Shown one piece after another: positions 37,641-49,284 of a stretch of 64,000 nt of DNA. The stretch comes from Certhia americana (lineage: Eukaryota > Chordata > Aves > Passeriformes > Certhiidae): positions 92,407,631 to 92,471,630 of the forward strand of contig CM031857.1 in NCBI GenBank assembly GCA_018697195.1, in the 5' to 3' direction. The translations under genes and the position numbers were made by a program. Below the pieces are notes generated by a model. The model was given only the letters and a program-made list of their open reading frames with translations. It made no database searches and was not told where the DNA came from. Numbering within the stretch: the stretch's first letter is position 1; every line of letters begins with the position of its first letter.

Positions 37641-40600
37641 GACAGTAGACAAACTTGAAAGTTTGGAAGATACAGGAGAATTTCTGAGATTAAACAGCAA
37701 GATTTCTGCAGCTGAAACAATTTAGGTCAATCTGACAACAAAAAGACAAATATTGGTCTGAGGCCTGGCTTCCTAGCTACTGAGGAATAGGACTTTCCTC
37801 AAAGAAAAGATTAAATTTATATTTACAGAAATGCTGCAAACATTGGGGGGTCTTTAGATGACTGTCAAATAATTTTAGGATGGTCCCTGTCCCTCTGTGA
37901 GATAAAAAAGATCCTGGTCTTTTCTTTGTGCATATAAATGGGTTTGTGGAGTTTCTGCACAGTCCTATGGGGTTGCCCATTACTTGCATGCAGCCCTGTA
38001 ATCTCTCCACAGAAAGTGTCTACAGGGTAAGCAGTAAAACTGCTTGGCAAGTACCTTTTTATATCCCTTTTGTTTTTTTCTGAGGAGATGAGCTTCAATC
38101 TCCCCAAACTAATTATGCTATTCTATAAAGTTAAGTGTCCTTTTTTTAATAGAACATTATTTTTAGAGCCTAATGAAAGATCAGGAGCCTCAAGTCTTAC
38201 AACACGTGTCCAGGGCAGATCTCAGTCTCCCCCTCATTAATAACGCATGATGACTGTACTTCAGTTCCTCTCTCCTTGTTTACACATGTTACTGACTTTC
38301 TTGAAGACAGTGAATGATACATGAATAACATGGAAATCATGTTGAATGAAAATTAAATACCTTGAAGTAGTAGTAAAAATTACATCACCCCTAATTTGAG
38401 GTGGTATAGTTCCACTGCAGCTGACAAGCCTCATGGAATGCATCTCATGGAAACTGGATTCTATACACGAAGAGCTCCCAACACGCCAGTACGGTGTTTC
38501 TGGCTGCCTGTGATTTGGTCATAGTAACTGCTGTATGTTTTTCCTTAGTAAAAAAAAGAACAGACCAGTTGGTTCAAAGCATGAAGCAGTGCAGGATCAT
38601 GCAAGCATGTTGCTGTAGGGCTCACAGGATTCCTTACTCAGACAAATTCTGAGACTATAGTCCCAATCTTCAAAGTGATTTATGATACAGCCTCAAGCTA
38701 CCTTATTCATCACCCATCTACTCACTTGTGACTCTATGTGATACTGTGTCCCTAAGGACAATACGAACCTCAAGCAAGAAATTAGAGTTGTAAAAGCAGA
38801 GATAACATTTTCTTGAGGAATGGTTACTGTATTATCCCCTTGAAGATACAAAAACAACTATTATGAGCAAGAAACAACAAGGAGAGTTTAAAGTTTCCCC
38901 TCTTACACAGAAACATAATCAGATCAGTGTTGGGCAAATCATGCATTGGCTAGATGGTATAAGATGTTTGGATTTCAATTTGATGACATAAATTCATAAA
39001 AGGAAATAAATTTTAATGAGCAAAATTATTTTTTCCGGCTTTTTCCCAGTCCATCAACCATCTAAGTTTATTTATAGAATTTCTTAAAAGGGATTCAGGT
39101 ACAGATGTGTAAAAACAGCACTCTTTTTGAATCTAATTAAATCTGTTTACTCAAAAGAAAGGGGTACTGATCCTTTTTTTAGTCCCTGGGATGGAGTCCC
39201 ACAAAGTTCTCTCCTTATTCTCTAAGACCGAGGTAAATGCTTTAATCTTATAGTAACTTTTTTTTCTTTTTTTAAAGGCAGTATTAATAGCTTAATAGCT
39301 AAGGCAGCAAGGCGTGATTCACAAAGAAATAAAAACCATTTGCCATAGAAAAGAAGTGGAAAAGAAGGAAGGAAACCTAGACTAGAAACTGGCACTGTGT
39401 GACTGACAATTGGTAAACCCCAGTTCACATCCAATTATGACAATTATAACCCTTACCTTCTACTACTCACCTGTCCTTGACTGCATTCTAAAACCACAAG
39501 GTAAGAGAGCACATTTCTGTCATGCCCCTCACCTATTCCATGGAAAATCTCTGTGGGGAGTGGGGCAGTTGAAGAAGATGTGCTGCAGTGTTGACCCTCC
39601 AGAACAGATTAAGGTGCAGTTAAGCCACCAGAAAACAAGTATGTAGCCAACTGCTACACACTCTAGTCACTGTCCTTTTGTGGGGAAGGACTACTTTTCC
39701 TAACACTTAGGCAGAGGATGAGTAAATAGGTTTTTTATACTTCTGCTTTTACAATTTGACTTGTGACCTGTTGCCATTCACACAGACTTACATGCTTATT
39801 TTTGTCCTTTATTTTGCTTATATGAAGTAGGTATCAACAGATAGGGGATGATTATGCCATGAATCATAACCTAAAGCTTAAAACAAAACTATCAGGAAGG
39901 GTTTGGGTCTTCTTTGGCATAAATTTCCTATTCAAATGAGTGACAGTGCTGCTCTGTTCTTTTATTCCATTCTTATTCAGATAAAACTCCCAAATACAAT
40001 GATGCATGTGAGAAAAGAGAGTGGATCCTGATTCCCAACCAGTCAATGTTAGTCTGAGACACACATGCTCCATGTCTATAATAATGTATTAAGAAGCCCT
40101 GTGCCCCACAGCCTGGCCATTGTTCCATTTAGCTGTCAGAATGGTCTCCTGAATGCCTGCAACTTGGGCCAGGAAGCTTTCACTTGCTTTGCTTGCAAAG
40201 ACAGTTTTGGCGATGGTGCAGGAGTCAGCATAATGTAAGGAACACAGGCAGTCTCTAAGGGGCCATCCTGTTTGGGAAACTAAGGAGGCTATTACTGTTA
40301 TGGCCATGACAGACTGTGCCAACTGACCACAAGGCAGAGAATACACCTGGGACTCTGTGGTTTACTGTAAGGGACACAGCCAGAGAGGAAGCAGCCTCTA
40401 TGCCTTAGCGAGTTAAGAGATAACAGATGTGCTGGCTACCTCGTGGGCACGTACAGAGGACAGAAGATTTGGACAACTTTACACCAACTTCTTCACACCT
40501 ATTCTTAACACAAACCTGCTAAGCACCTGGTGGAAATGTAGCCTCAGCCCCACACTGCAAGAAAAATGCTTACATTTCCCCATACACTTCCTTCTTCCAG

Positions 40601-40689
40601 CTAGTGTCACTTAAGATTTTCTAAGTTTCATGCAGAGACGTTTGGGCTGTTTCCAGCAGACTGTTTCTCTGGCTGCTGGCTTGGGGAGA

Positions 40690-40930
40690 TATGCAGGCTT
40701 CCCATGCTCCGTGGCCCCAGCGGCTATTCCCAGCCCTGCGCGGGAGCGGCATTCCTTTCTGCCCACTCCCTTTGCCGAGGCTCAGCCCAGGACACTCGGG
40801 CAGCCCTCGTAAGCAGCTCCACTCTCCTCCCGGAATTGCCCCCTGGGGTCTCGGTACATGTGTTCAGGATGCCGTGCGACTCAGACCAGGTGTCAGAACA
40901 TCAATTACCCGGGGTCAGCGAGGCTGCAGC
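40690..40930. other. CpG-enriched intronic patch
   Basis: About 240 bases with raised GC and CpG content (for example CTGCGCGGGAGCGGC and CCCGGGGTCAGCGAGG) interrupt AT-rich intron, about 8 kb downstream of the COL4A6-like promoter. Several open frames of 60-130 codons overlap here on both strands without any recognisable domain. Confidence 0.4.
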
Positions 40931-42099
40931 TTGAATGTGGGAATGCTTTTCCTCACCCATATGCAGCTTGCCCGGGGACCGCACAGAGGGAGCAGCAGGA
41001 GCCAACACCTTGCTGAGAGCAAGACACACACAAGTGTGACAGGGAAAGCCTGTGAAGCTTTCCCAGTTTCCTGTCCCTACCTTGGAAAATGATGTTGGTC
41101 CCCACAGCTGCAAGGCACAGCAAGCACGGGCAGGACCTGACAATGGACACCCATGTAGTACAGGCAGAGAATTGACAATTTGAACAGATGCCTTTTTTCC
41201 TTCTTTTCATCTCCAGTGAACAACAGGTTTGTTTCCAAGCCTATGTTTCCACAGGAGGCTGGGGTGTGCACCAAGGCTGCAGCCTCCAGAGGATGGACAG
41301 AAGGGCAGCCACACTGCTCAGGCACTGATGGCAGGTACGCAAGGTCTCAGAGTTCCATTGGATGTAAAAACTCATGAGCTCAGAGCTGCACTTTGTGACA
41401 AGGCTTAAACCTGAGGCAGGGTGCTATTTTGTAGTGACACAAACTAGAAGACAACAAAAAAACACCAAAATCCCCCAAGAACCCCAAGTGCAGAACAAAA
41501 CACATGCGCTATATCCAAAACATTTCACTTTTCCCAGCATTTCTTTTCTGTATACAGCTTGATTATATATTCCAGTAATTTTGGTGAGACATTTAACAGT
41601 CTGGTGAGCTATAAAGGAAAAGTATACTGGCAATAAAGGATTTATTATTTGGCTGCATCATCCAATAGTGAGAAGAGGTGGGGGTAGGATCTGCAGCTAG
41701 GACCTGCCAAAAATAAGCCAAGCCCTATTTATCTGAATGATCTTTACTTGCTAACTTCAGAAAGCTACTTCAAAATAAAGGTCAGGATCATTTACAAATA
41801 AATAGGACGCCTGAAATATCCCAGTAAGCATGCACCCTTGGTAACTGATATGATCTAAATTTTCTTCTGATCTCGTGTTTCTAAAACAAAAATAGAACTT
41901 GTTAGTAAATTTATATTGGAAATCAGGGGGTTTTCTTGACAAAAAGTCAAGGAACTATTTCTGGAGAGATATAACAAATGGTGCTGCCCTTTCAATTAAT
42001 ATAGAAGGCTCTGGTCAATTTTTAAATTCTGTTTCAGCCCTCCCAAAACATGCTGATTTCTGTAAAATTGCCACAGATTTTAAACTTACACATCTGCTT

Positions 42100-42700
42100 T
42101 TCCAGCTTCCTGGCCTCCCCGCAGCCAGCTGGGCTGCACCAGGACCTGCTGGCTGCCTCTGCCTCAGGCTCGCTCCCCCATCCCATCCCAGGGGAGTCCC
42201 GGGTCTGCTCACTGGGCGCAGGGCCAGCTCCGGGTGCAGCTGTGCTCCCAGAGCGGTGTGAAATGAGCTGTGTGGGAAAAGGGCTGTGAGAAGTGGGGCT
42301 TCCCCCTTGGCCTGCCAGCAGCCTGGGAGCTCTGGCTGAATGCTGGGCCTCAGTGCTGACCTGAGCTGTGGTCAGCCACGCCTGTGCCAGGCTACCCCAA
42401 CCTCCTCCGCCTGTGGGCAAACACCCCAGCCTGGCCTCTGCCTGTCTCCATCCCCATGGCCCTGCCCTGCCCTCCAGGGCTGTGTCTGCCCTTGGATCAC
42501 CTGGACCTGATGGAGGGTACAGGTCCTGCCCACCTTCCCACCCTGTCCCATGCCTCCTGGCTCCCCTGCCCACATGGAGCAGCAGCCCACTCTGCCGCTG
42601 CCCAATCCACAACCACATCACCCCTCATTCCCAGGAAGCACAGAAGGCAGAAACTGAAAGACAGCACAAAACCGGGTGTGTTCAGAAGATGCAGCAGTCT
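42100..42700. other. GC-rich segment with unrecognised 195-codon open frame
   Basis: The minus strand is open for 195 codons (42034-42621) and the plus strand for about 120 codons in two frames. The predicted peptides are Gly/Ala/Pro/Ser-rich and low in complexity. CpGs are few despite the high GC, which suggests an old methylated GC-rich repeat or satellite-like sequence more than a promoter. I see no domain, no start context of note and no splice partners, so I do not call it a gene. Confidence 0.4.
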
Positions 42701-45700
42701 AGTCAAGCACTGTGACTGTCAAAATGGGGAAACTGCAACAAAAACATGGTTCTGCTGAAGTAGGGCAAATTAGTCACACAAATGCAAGTTTGCTCATGAA
42801 CTGTGAGAGCATTTTTCCTTGCTACACATTGTTTCCAGGGTATGAAAACAGGGAGCTACCTTTGCATCAAATCAGCACCTTCAGCTTCCAAATGGACAAA
42901 AAAGGGCACGTGGAAACCAATGTTGGTCCTTGGTCACTCAAAAATATTTGCATGATAAAGATGACATACTTTCACTGTGAGCTGAGTCAACTGCTGCTAT
43001 CAACTAGGTGCTGCCATTTTAAAGAAAATAACTAAAATAACTCTTGATAAACATCAGGAAATACTGCAAATTTCACTGTGCTTTTTACTCCTGAGGAGCA
43101 AACAGGGTACAGTGAATAAAGCAAGGCACAAGAAGATAAGCTACCTTCTCAGGCAAAACGATGTAAGCTACTAAATTAACATTGAACTCTCAGAAGATCT
43201 TGGATCAGTATAATATGTTATGAAGAATGCTCCACACCTTGGCCAACTTTTGGCTTGTCAAAACAAAAGCAAAGAACTAATTAAGAATAATCTGGTCTCA
43301 AACAAGAAATGCATTACTGCAAAAACCCTCAAACCCAACACTAACACAGAATAATTCAACAACATAGAATTACCTTTAATGTATTATAGTAATTATTCTT
43401 TGAGCGTAATTCTGATCTATAAAGAAGAAAAAGTGAGTAAAGAATTTATCTGTGACTTTGCACAGAGAGTTTAAAAAACATGGATGTGCAAGAAAACTCC
43501 TCCTCATCACTACTAACTTCAGGCAGATAGAATATTTTGCTTTTGGTGTAACCTGTCTTTTGTCCTTGCATGAATAACTTGAATCAGTTATATGATATAC
43601 AGGAAATGACTGTATACAAAGATTAGACTCTAATTTTTTCCACACATAGAAAATGACTCTTAAAGCAATCTTTCAAGAAAGAATGATTAATTAGTAAACT
43701 AGAATCAATATCAGTTTCAAAGGCATGGCAGAAAAAAATGATTTCAAGGAAATAGTTGAAGAGCAACAAGGAAGAGACACATTTAAGGAACTCTCTTACT
43801 GGTGAGTGGAGCAGACAGCACACAAGAAAGGAGGGACCAAAAATAAGGAATTCAAAGCTATCAACCATGACTACATTTCCATGTGTGCAATACTGGCTGT
43901 GAATGTGTTTGTCTCTCTGGCATCATTTGATGCTGATGGGAGAAGTCATGACTCTTAAAAAAACCCAAATAAATTCCCACTCGGGCAGCCCGTCCACAAT
44001 GTGATACAAGCCCTGTCACCCTCATCATCAAAACAGCACTGCCAGACCAAGACACAGCTGTTGATGGCAGTGAAAATAAGGGGCTTTGCCTTAGGCAGCT
44101 GCCACCTCCTTTATATAGGATTTCTCATAGTTTAAGAGAGCTGCCCCTTCCTGTCAGCTCCATGACTGAACATAGAAAAAGTCCTCTCTAAACTACCCAA
44201 TAATTCTCCCAGGGTTCAAAGAAATTTTGAATAAAGCAATCTGATGTGCTAGGAGGGTCCCCAAAATGCTAGTGATTTTTCTCAAGGTATCATTATTCTG
44301 TCTGATTTTCTTATGGAACACCACTCCTACGCAAAGATGAGCCCAACTATACACTTATTTAATCAGACATATATAAGCCATGTCTGCCAGTGTGGATAAA
44401 GTCAAATGGAGTTGTTCTAAAATAGGATTGCAATGTATTGTTTTTTGGGAATCTCCTAGGCTGTTGCTGACACAGCCCACAGGTGGGGAGCCTGGAAAAA
44501 GTGGATTCACTTTGCATGCACTAAGTAAGTAATGAGGCAGATGAAATCAATATATCAGATTGATGCCTCCTTCCTAGATCACCTGGGCAGTATGCCTGCC
44601 TTATCACATTTTTCACACTGTGATCCCAGTGCCTACATTTATAGTAGACACATTAAGCAGGATGGGCCACGTGATTACTCCACCCTGGCTTCTTTAGCCT
44701 GGAAATCCTGTGTTAATGTAAAAAGTCCTCCTGTTTCAACCAAACAAAACTTTCCAAATGGAATAAAACAGGACACATCTGGGAAAACCTGGATGTGAGA
44801 TAGGCCAGAGCATTGACACATTTTAACTTAGTGCAGTAACATAGGCCCCCATGTCAGCAATCTAATTTCACTATGAAACCAACTGAAGTAGTACATAGTA
44901 CTATTGGGTTTATTTTCTCTTTTAAAGAATTATTGCTTCTCCCACTTGATGACATCCTCCATGATATATCCCCTTACAATCTCACAGAAGTGAAGAGAAT
45001 TACAACTCATGCACTGCTTCAACTGTTTTCTTTCTATATACCTATATATGGTCTTAAAACGACACTTGTGATCTGTTACTTGGTGTTATTTTTGCAAGTG
45101 TTATTCAAACTTATTCTCACTCAATTTTCTTTCTTTGATCTAATAGTTATTTCCTTCTTTGCTGGGATTCTATTGCTTTCACCTGAATATAAGGTGTGAA
45201 AAAAAAAAAGTAGCTTTTGTTAGAGGCAGTTAAAAAAGTATACTAAGAGGACATCAACAAAGTAATCAAATGTTACAAAACTACTAAGGGAAAAGTGTTC
45301 TTTTTGGAAGACAAAATAAAAAAAAAAAATCAGCATTAGTAGGAGATACATTGTCTCTGAAGAAAAAAAAAATACCCAAGAACTGTATTTTTGATGTAAT
45401 GTATTAGCAGGGACAGAAAGGGAGAAGAAATCCATAAACTTGGTTGAACTTCAGGTAGTTAATACTTCTTAATTTCATTTAAGCCATGTGAATTATTAAA
45501 TCTACAATTCAGAGTAGTTCCAAAGTTATTTGAGGCCTTCAACATCACTATCCAGTGTACGCCAAAGAGCACTAAAGATAACTGTGCCTGATCCACTCCT
45601 TTTGGCTGTCTGTCCTGGCACTTCTATTCAGGGACTTCTCTTCCTTAGTTCTTCAAGCCTGCAACCAGCATCCTCTTCTCGTGCCAGAGACATCATTTTT

Positions 45701-45719
45701 TTCTCTCCCAGTTCTCTGA

Positions 45720-45910
45720 TATCCTAAACATCCTCCTTTTTCTTCCTCTCATTTCTTTTTCTGCTGAGAAACATCCGTCTCCCCAACAGCTAGCAGCAGC
45801 CTGCCAGGCAACACATTCCGTCAAACTCTGACTTCCGCTCTTTCTCTCTCCCTCTTTCCTGGCCTTTCCTTAATCTCCCTCCAGTTTCTTCCTATGTGCA
45901 ATTTTTCTCA
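45720..45910 (+). repeat. Pyrimidine-rich tract
   Basis: About 190 bases are strongly biased to C and T on the + strand (TTTCTCTCTCCCTCTTTCC and similar), so they are purine-rich on the COL4A6-like coding strand. No clear unit length is seen. Confidence 0.6.
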
Positions 45911-46045
45911 TTCAACACCACTTATGTCCAGCATCTGCAACTCATTCACATATGTAAGGCTGTCAAAGTCAGCAGCTCTGCCTGTCTCATTACACAACCA
46001 TGACTTTTAAGACCTGGTCCTACAGACTCTAATAATTCATAGTAG

Positions 46046-46065
46046 TTTTTTTTTTTTTTTTTTTT
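46046..46065 (+). repeat. Poly-T tract (20 T)
   Basis: An uninterrupted T run about 2.1 kb from the COL4A6-like signal-peptide exon. On the minus strand it reads as an A run; nothing recognisable accompanies it. Confidence 0.9.
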
Positions 46066-47241
46066 CAATTCAAGCTTCATAAAACACTTCATAACATTAG
46101 CACATTGATCTGTGTAAAAAATAGGAGAAGATTCAGTGTGACAAACAGGATTACAATATAAAGAATATGACTGCCAGCAGCTCTGGCAATTATTCAGGTG
46201 CTGCTGTTTCCCGCTGACACCAACTTTGTCACTTTGCAAACATATTGACCAGAGCTGTCACTGCAAGGAGCAAGCCCAACCCTTCTCCCACCCCCAACTG
46301 CCTGCTTCCAACCCCATGCCAGCCCAGGTTTCTATGAATACAAGTGATGATCTGACCCAGGATAAAGCTAGCTCTCACCCCTTTTCTTTTTTGGGGTAGT
46401 GATTAGTACAAACAAGGAATTTTCCAATTCAGTTTACCACAGGACTGCAGAAAGACCTGGGCTGGCCAAGGCAAGGAAGCAGCATATGAGTGGAAAATAG
46501 GATAAATATTGTGGTGGCAGTGCAGCACAATTTTTCATGGAAACGTGACCAGACTTCCCCTTTCAAATTCATTGGGATGTTTCATCTCCTACACAGCTGC
46601 CACCTTAGGAACTACTAAATCTGAGGAATTAAACCTTCAAGCAAATTTACTTTTTCGGGATTCTCTGGGAAAACCAGCATGTGGAGATTCAAGCAGCCAT
46701 GATCAGACTGTATCCATTAACTGAGATATCTTGAACACCTCTTCAGTATACCTCTATTTTAACACCACAGCCTGCAGTCTACTGTAAGAACACGAAGGAG
46801 AATAAATTAGTCCGTGCTATAGCTAAAACTCAGGTATCATGCTATGCACACTACAACACAACTTCATAAAAGAAGGGTCACAATGCCACTGGTTTATGTC
46901 AACTGATCCCAGTAACATCATTACTGGGCATAAAACATTTGCACTTATCACCAGCCTGCTCTGGTTTCAGTAGCACATGGTAATTTTATCATCCATTCAG
47001 CACTATGCAGCACAACAATGTTTGTATCTAAATGAGGCAGAGACAAGCAGCACATGACACTTAAGTTTCCTGCTCCTGTCCCTTCCCACAGGGCTGTGGG
47101 TCCCCAGTCAGTCAGCTCTTGCTCAGGTATGATGTTGAGAGATCAACCATCCAAGCAGGCTGACGGGGAGGTGCTACATGCCAGCTGCAGCTGGAGTGCA
47201 GAATTATTGCGTGTCATAACACCTGCTGCAAAAGCCCTAGC

Positions 47242-47285
47242 ATTTCCCATTCCCTAACACTGTATTTCCCATTCCTTAACACAGT
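47242..47285 (+). repeat. Tandem duplication of a 22-base unit
   Basis: Two direct copies beginning ATTTCCCATTCC and ending TAACAC(T/A)GT differ at two positions. The duplication lies about 0.9 kb downstream of the COL4A6-like signal-peptide exon. Confidence 0.85.
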
Positions 47286-48182
47286 ATGCCATCTCACCAC
47301 AAAGATGTGGCTTACCATCACACATCTATATGGAGTGGAAAGTCATAAAACTGCAGACAGTAGGATTAAAATACAAGTAGGATGGCTTTTGAAAAAATGT
47401 AATCAAAGACCCACTAGCACATGACCACAGAGCCTTACCCACACTTGTGGCTGACCAATAAATGCAGCCACAAGCCAAGCCTACCAACCTCAGTCACCAA
47501 TATTCAGGCGTGATCCAAAATCTATTCCCATTAATGACACTCTTTCCATTAAACTCACCAAGTTTGTTGCAGATTTTGCACTCTCCCACACATTATCTCT
47601 GGCATCTTTCACATCCTTGTGACAATGAGATTAATAACTTCTGCTTACAACAATTCAGGTAGACAACTGCAACCACTATATGTAACATAACACCTGTTTT
47701 TGGATTTAACAACTTAATTTAAACAACGATTTGTTCATAAACTCTGACTTGTAGAAATAACCTTCACAGACCTCAGATGATGTTTGTATGTAACTGAAGA
47801 CATTTAACCTGCAGGTTAACTTTACCAAAGTATTCACTGGTATCTACAGCACTGCATTTTTGGTGTGTTTCTTACATAAATAAAGAAGTTGTTGCGTTTG
47901 TTTCACTATCGCTTTAACAAATTACCCCATTTGAGTAAAATTAACTGAGGAATACTTCAAACAACCTGACACTTGAAGCATTATGCTTCTCTGCTGAACA
48001 TCATTTTGTTGAAGGCAGCAATCTGTAAGGCTTCCAGAGATGATTTGTTAGTCGTTTCTTTTCATAGAAAGACAGATAAGCCATCCAGCAAGGAAAACGC
48101 AGTTCCTCACTTATTGGTACCAAGGAAACTGCTTTTTCCTCCTCTTCGTTCCTCAGTAAAAGTCAGAAGACGTTTTACTTAC

Positions 48183-48243
48183 AGCGTCCACTTTGACGGC
48201 TGACAGCACAACTTCCATCAGGATCAGCAAAAGCCCCGTATTC
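48183..48243 (-). CDS. COL4A6: Type IV collagen alpha-6-like chain, signal-peptide exon (coding exon 2)
   Basis: This 61-base exon supplies one base to finish a split codon and then 20 codons, with the hydrophobic core TGLLLILMEVVLSAV and a good signal-peptidase site after VDA. The next residue, encoded by the exon at 8986-9066, is the first Gly of the mature chain. The acceptor on the minus strand reads TTTCCCTGCAG and the donor GTAAGT. A short exon that begins at the third base of a codon and ends on a codon boundary matches the known layout of human COL4A6, whose two alternative first exons splice to a common exon 2 coding most of the signal peptide. COL4A4 has a similar layout, so phase alone does not separate the two. 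No frame defects are seen. Confidence 0.8.
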
Positions 48244-48380
48244 CTGCAGGGAAAGGTGAATAAGGACGATATTGTTTTTAGCTAGTGCAAAACAAGCACG
48301 TGATCACGCTCTGCAGTTAAAGGTGACAATACGACTTTAAAAAAGTTATTTCCAAAAGCCTACCGAGCGGAATTACTTAC
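48244..48380 (-). other. COL4A6: COL4A6-like intron 1 (137 bases)
   Basis: This short intron has a GTAAGT donor at its right end and a pyrimidine-rich TTTCCCTGCAG acceptor at its left end, read on the minus strand. Removing it joins the two halves of the signal peptide in frame. It contains no other recognisable element. Confidence 0.7.
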
Positions 48381-48424
48381 TGACAAAGGAAAATACGTGC
48401 ACTGGGAAGCTGCGAGATGTCCAT
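48381..48424 (-). CDS. COL4A6: Type IV collagen alpha-6-like chain, first coding exon (start codon)
   Basis: On the minus strand an ATG in a very good start context (AAAATGG, with A at -3 and G at +4) opens 14 codons, MDISQLPSARIFLC. Two further bases (CA) precede a GTAAGT donor. Adding the first base of the exon at 48183-48243 completes a Gln codon and keeps the frame, giving a 35-residue signal peptide over both exons. The exon sits at the left edge of the CpG island, and its 5' UTR should extend rightwards into it. Human COL4A6 uses two alternative first exons; I see one convincing candidate here. A second one nearer the COL4A5 side could exist but has no clear start-plus-donor combination. 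The start codon is inferred from frame and context, not from known protein sequence. Confidence 0.72.
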
Positions 48425-49143
48425 TTTCGCTCCTTCCCTGGCCGGGGGCTCGGCTCAGTGCTCCCTCCCGCCGGACGGCCACCCCTGCAAGGCAGAGAAG
48501 AGCCCGCTCGTAACGCCGCTCCCCCCGCCGGAGGTCTCCGGGCGCTCAGCCGGAGCAGGGAGCGGCCCCGCGGTCCGGTCCGGGCCGGGCTGCGATCCGG
48601 GGGGAAAGAGGGCAGTGGCGCCGCTCGCCGCGCCGCGCACACAGCGCCGTCCTGCCGGCGCGCAGCATCCGCGGGGACGCGGACCCCGACGGGCCGTGCA
48701 GATCCAGCGCCCCCGGCCCGCCCCCGGCCCCTTCCGCCGCCCGCTCCGCACCGCTGCGCGCCGCGCTGCCGTACCGTGCCCGCCCGGCCGGCCGCGGCCG
48801 TGTGCGGCGAGGAAGCGGCGCGCCTCCCCCTCGGCCCGCGCCCCCCGCGGCCCACCACACACCCGCGGCGGGGACGAGGAGGCGGAAGAACTGCGGCCAG
48901 CGGGGAACGGGAGCGGGCGAGGTTGCGCCCTCCCAGGGTCCCCGCCCGGAGGGGAGGAGAGGGGGGGCTGCCACCGCCCATCGTGTACGGCGAGTCGAGT
49001 CCTTCGCCCCCGAGGCATTGCAGGCGCCGCGGCCGCGACGGAGGGAAGAGACGCGCATGTGGGGCCGGCCCCGCGGAGCCCCACTCTGAGTCGCCGGCGT
49101 CCCGCCGCCCAGGGACCGACGGAGCGGTGCGGTGCGCGGCAGC
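48425..49143. promoter_or_regulatory. Shared bidirectional promoter of a head-to-head collagen IV gene pair
   Basis: The 719 bases between the two divergent start codons are extremely GC- and CpG-rich, while both flanks are AT-rich. They must contain both 5' UTRs and both transcription start sites. A GC box (CCCCGCCC) lies at 48940-48947, immediately followed by a purine run (GGAGGGGAGGAG...) at 48948-48967. On the minus strand that run is a CCCTCTCC-type pyrimidine tract, reminiscent of the CTC boxes described in collagen IV paired promoters. I see no convincing TATA or CCAAT box placed for either gene. In mammals such promoters drive both chains together, with alternative first exons for COL4A6. 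Exact start sites cannot be placed from sequence alone. Confidence 0.75.
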
Positions 49144-49206
49144 ATGCGGCTCTGGCTGGGCTTCGGGCTGCTGCTGAGCGCCGAGCTCAGCGCCGTGTCC
49201 GCCGCG
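49144..49206 (+). CDS. COL4A5: Type IV collagen alpha-5-like chain, first coding exon (signal peptide)
   Basis: An ATG with A at -3 starts 21 codons. The peptide begins MRLWLGFGLLLSAEL and ends SAVSAA. It forms a compact signal peptide with a hydrophobic core and small residues for cleavage, and ends on a codon boundary at the donor GCG|GTGAGT. Exon 1 of human COL4A5 (and of COL4A1 and COL4A3) likewise encodes just the signal peptide up to an Ala-rich end and stops in phase 0. The stronger argument is position: it lies 719 bases from the start codon of a divergent even-numbered collagen IV gene, and vertebrate collagen IV genes come as head-to-head odd/even pairs. Exon 2, expected to begin the 7S cysteines, was not found in the remaining 14.8 kb, consistent with a very long intron 1. 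The frame also stays open into the intron, but the donor is strong. Alternatives are COL4A1 or COL4A3. Confidence 0.7.
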
Positions 49207-49284
49207 GTGAGTACGCGGGGGCGGCTCCTCCGGGCTGCGCCATCGGGCGCACACGCGGGACCCTCTCACGGGGAGACGCAGGAG

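Larger units (their letters stand above)
9067..48182 (-). other. COL4A6: COL4A6-like giant intron 2 (39,116 bases)
   Basis: The intron is bounded on the minus strand by GTAAGT at 48182-48177 and TTTGCAG at its left end. Human COL4A6 also has a very large intron in exactly this place, between the signal-peptide exon and the first 7S exon. It is known as the region where deletions causing Alport syndrome with diffuse leiomyomatosis end. Within it I recognise CR1 copies, a CpG-rich segment at 25.2-25.6 kb, smaller CpG patches, microsatellites and homopolymer runs, all listed separately. I found no coding exon of another gene. The stretches 9.1-25.1, 26-35.7, 37.1-40.6 and 42.8-48.1 kb are otherwise featureless AT-rich DNA with short random open frames. 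Confidence 0.75.
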
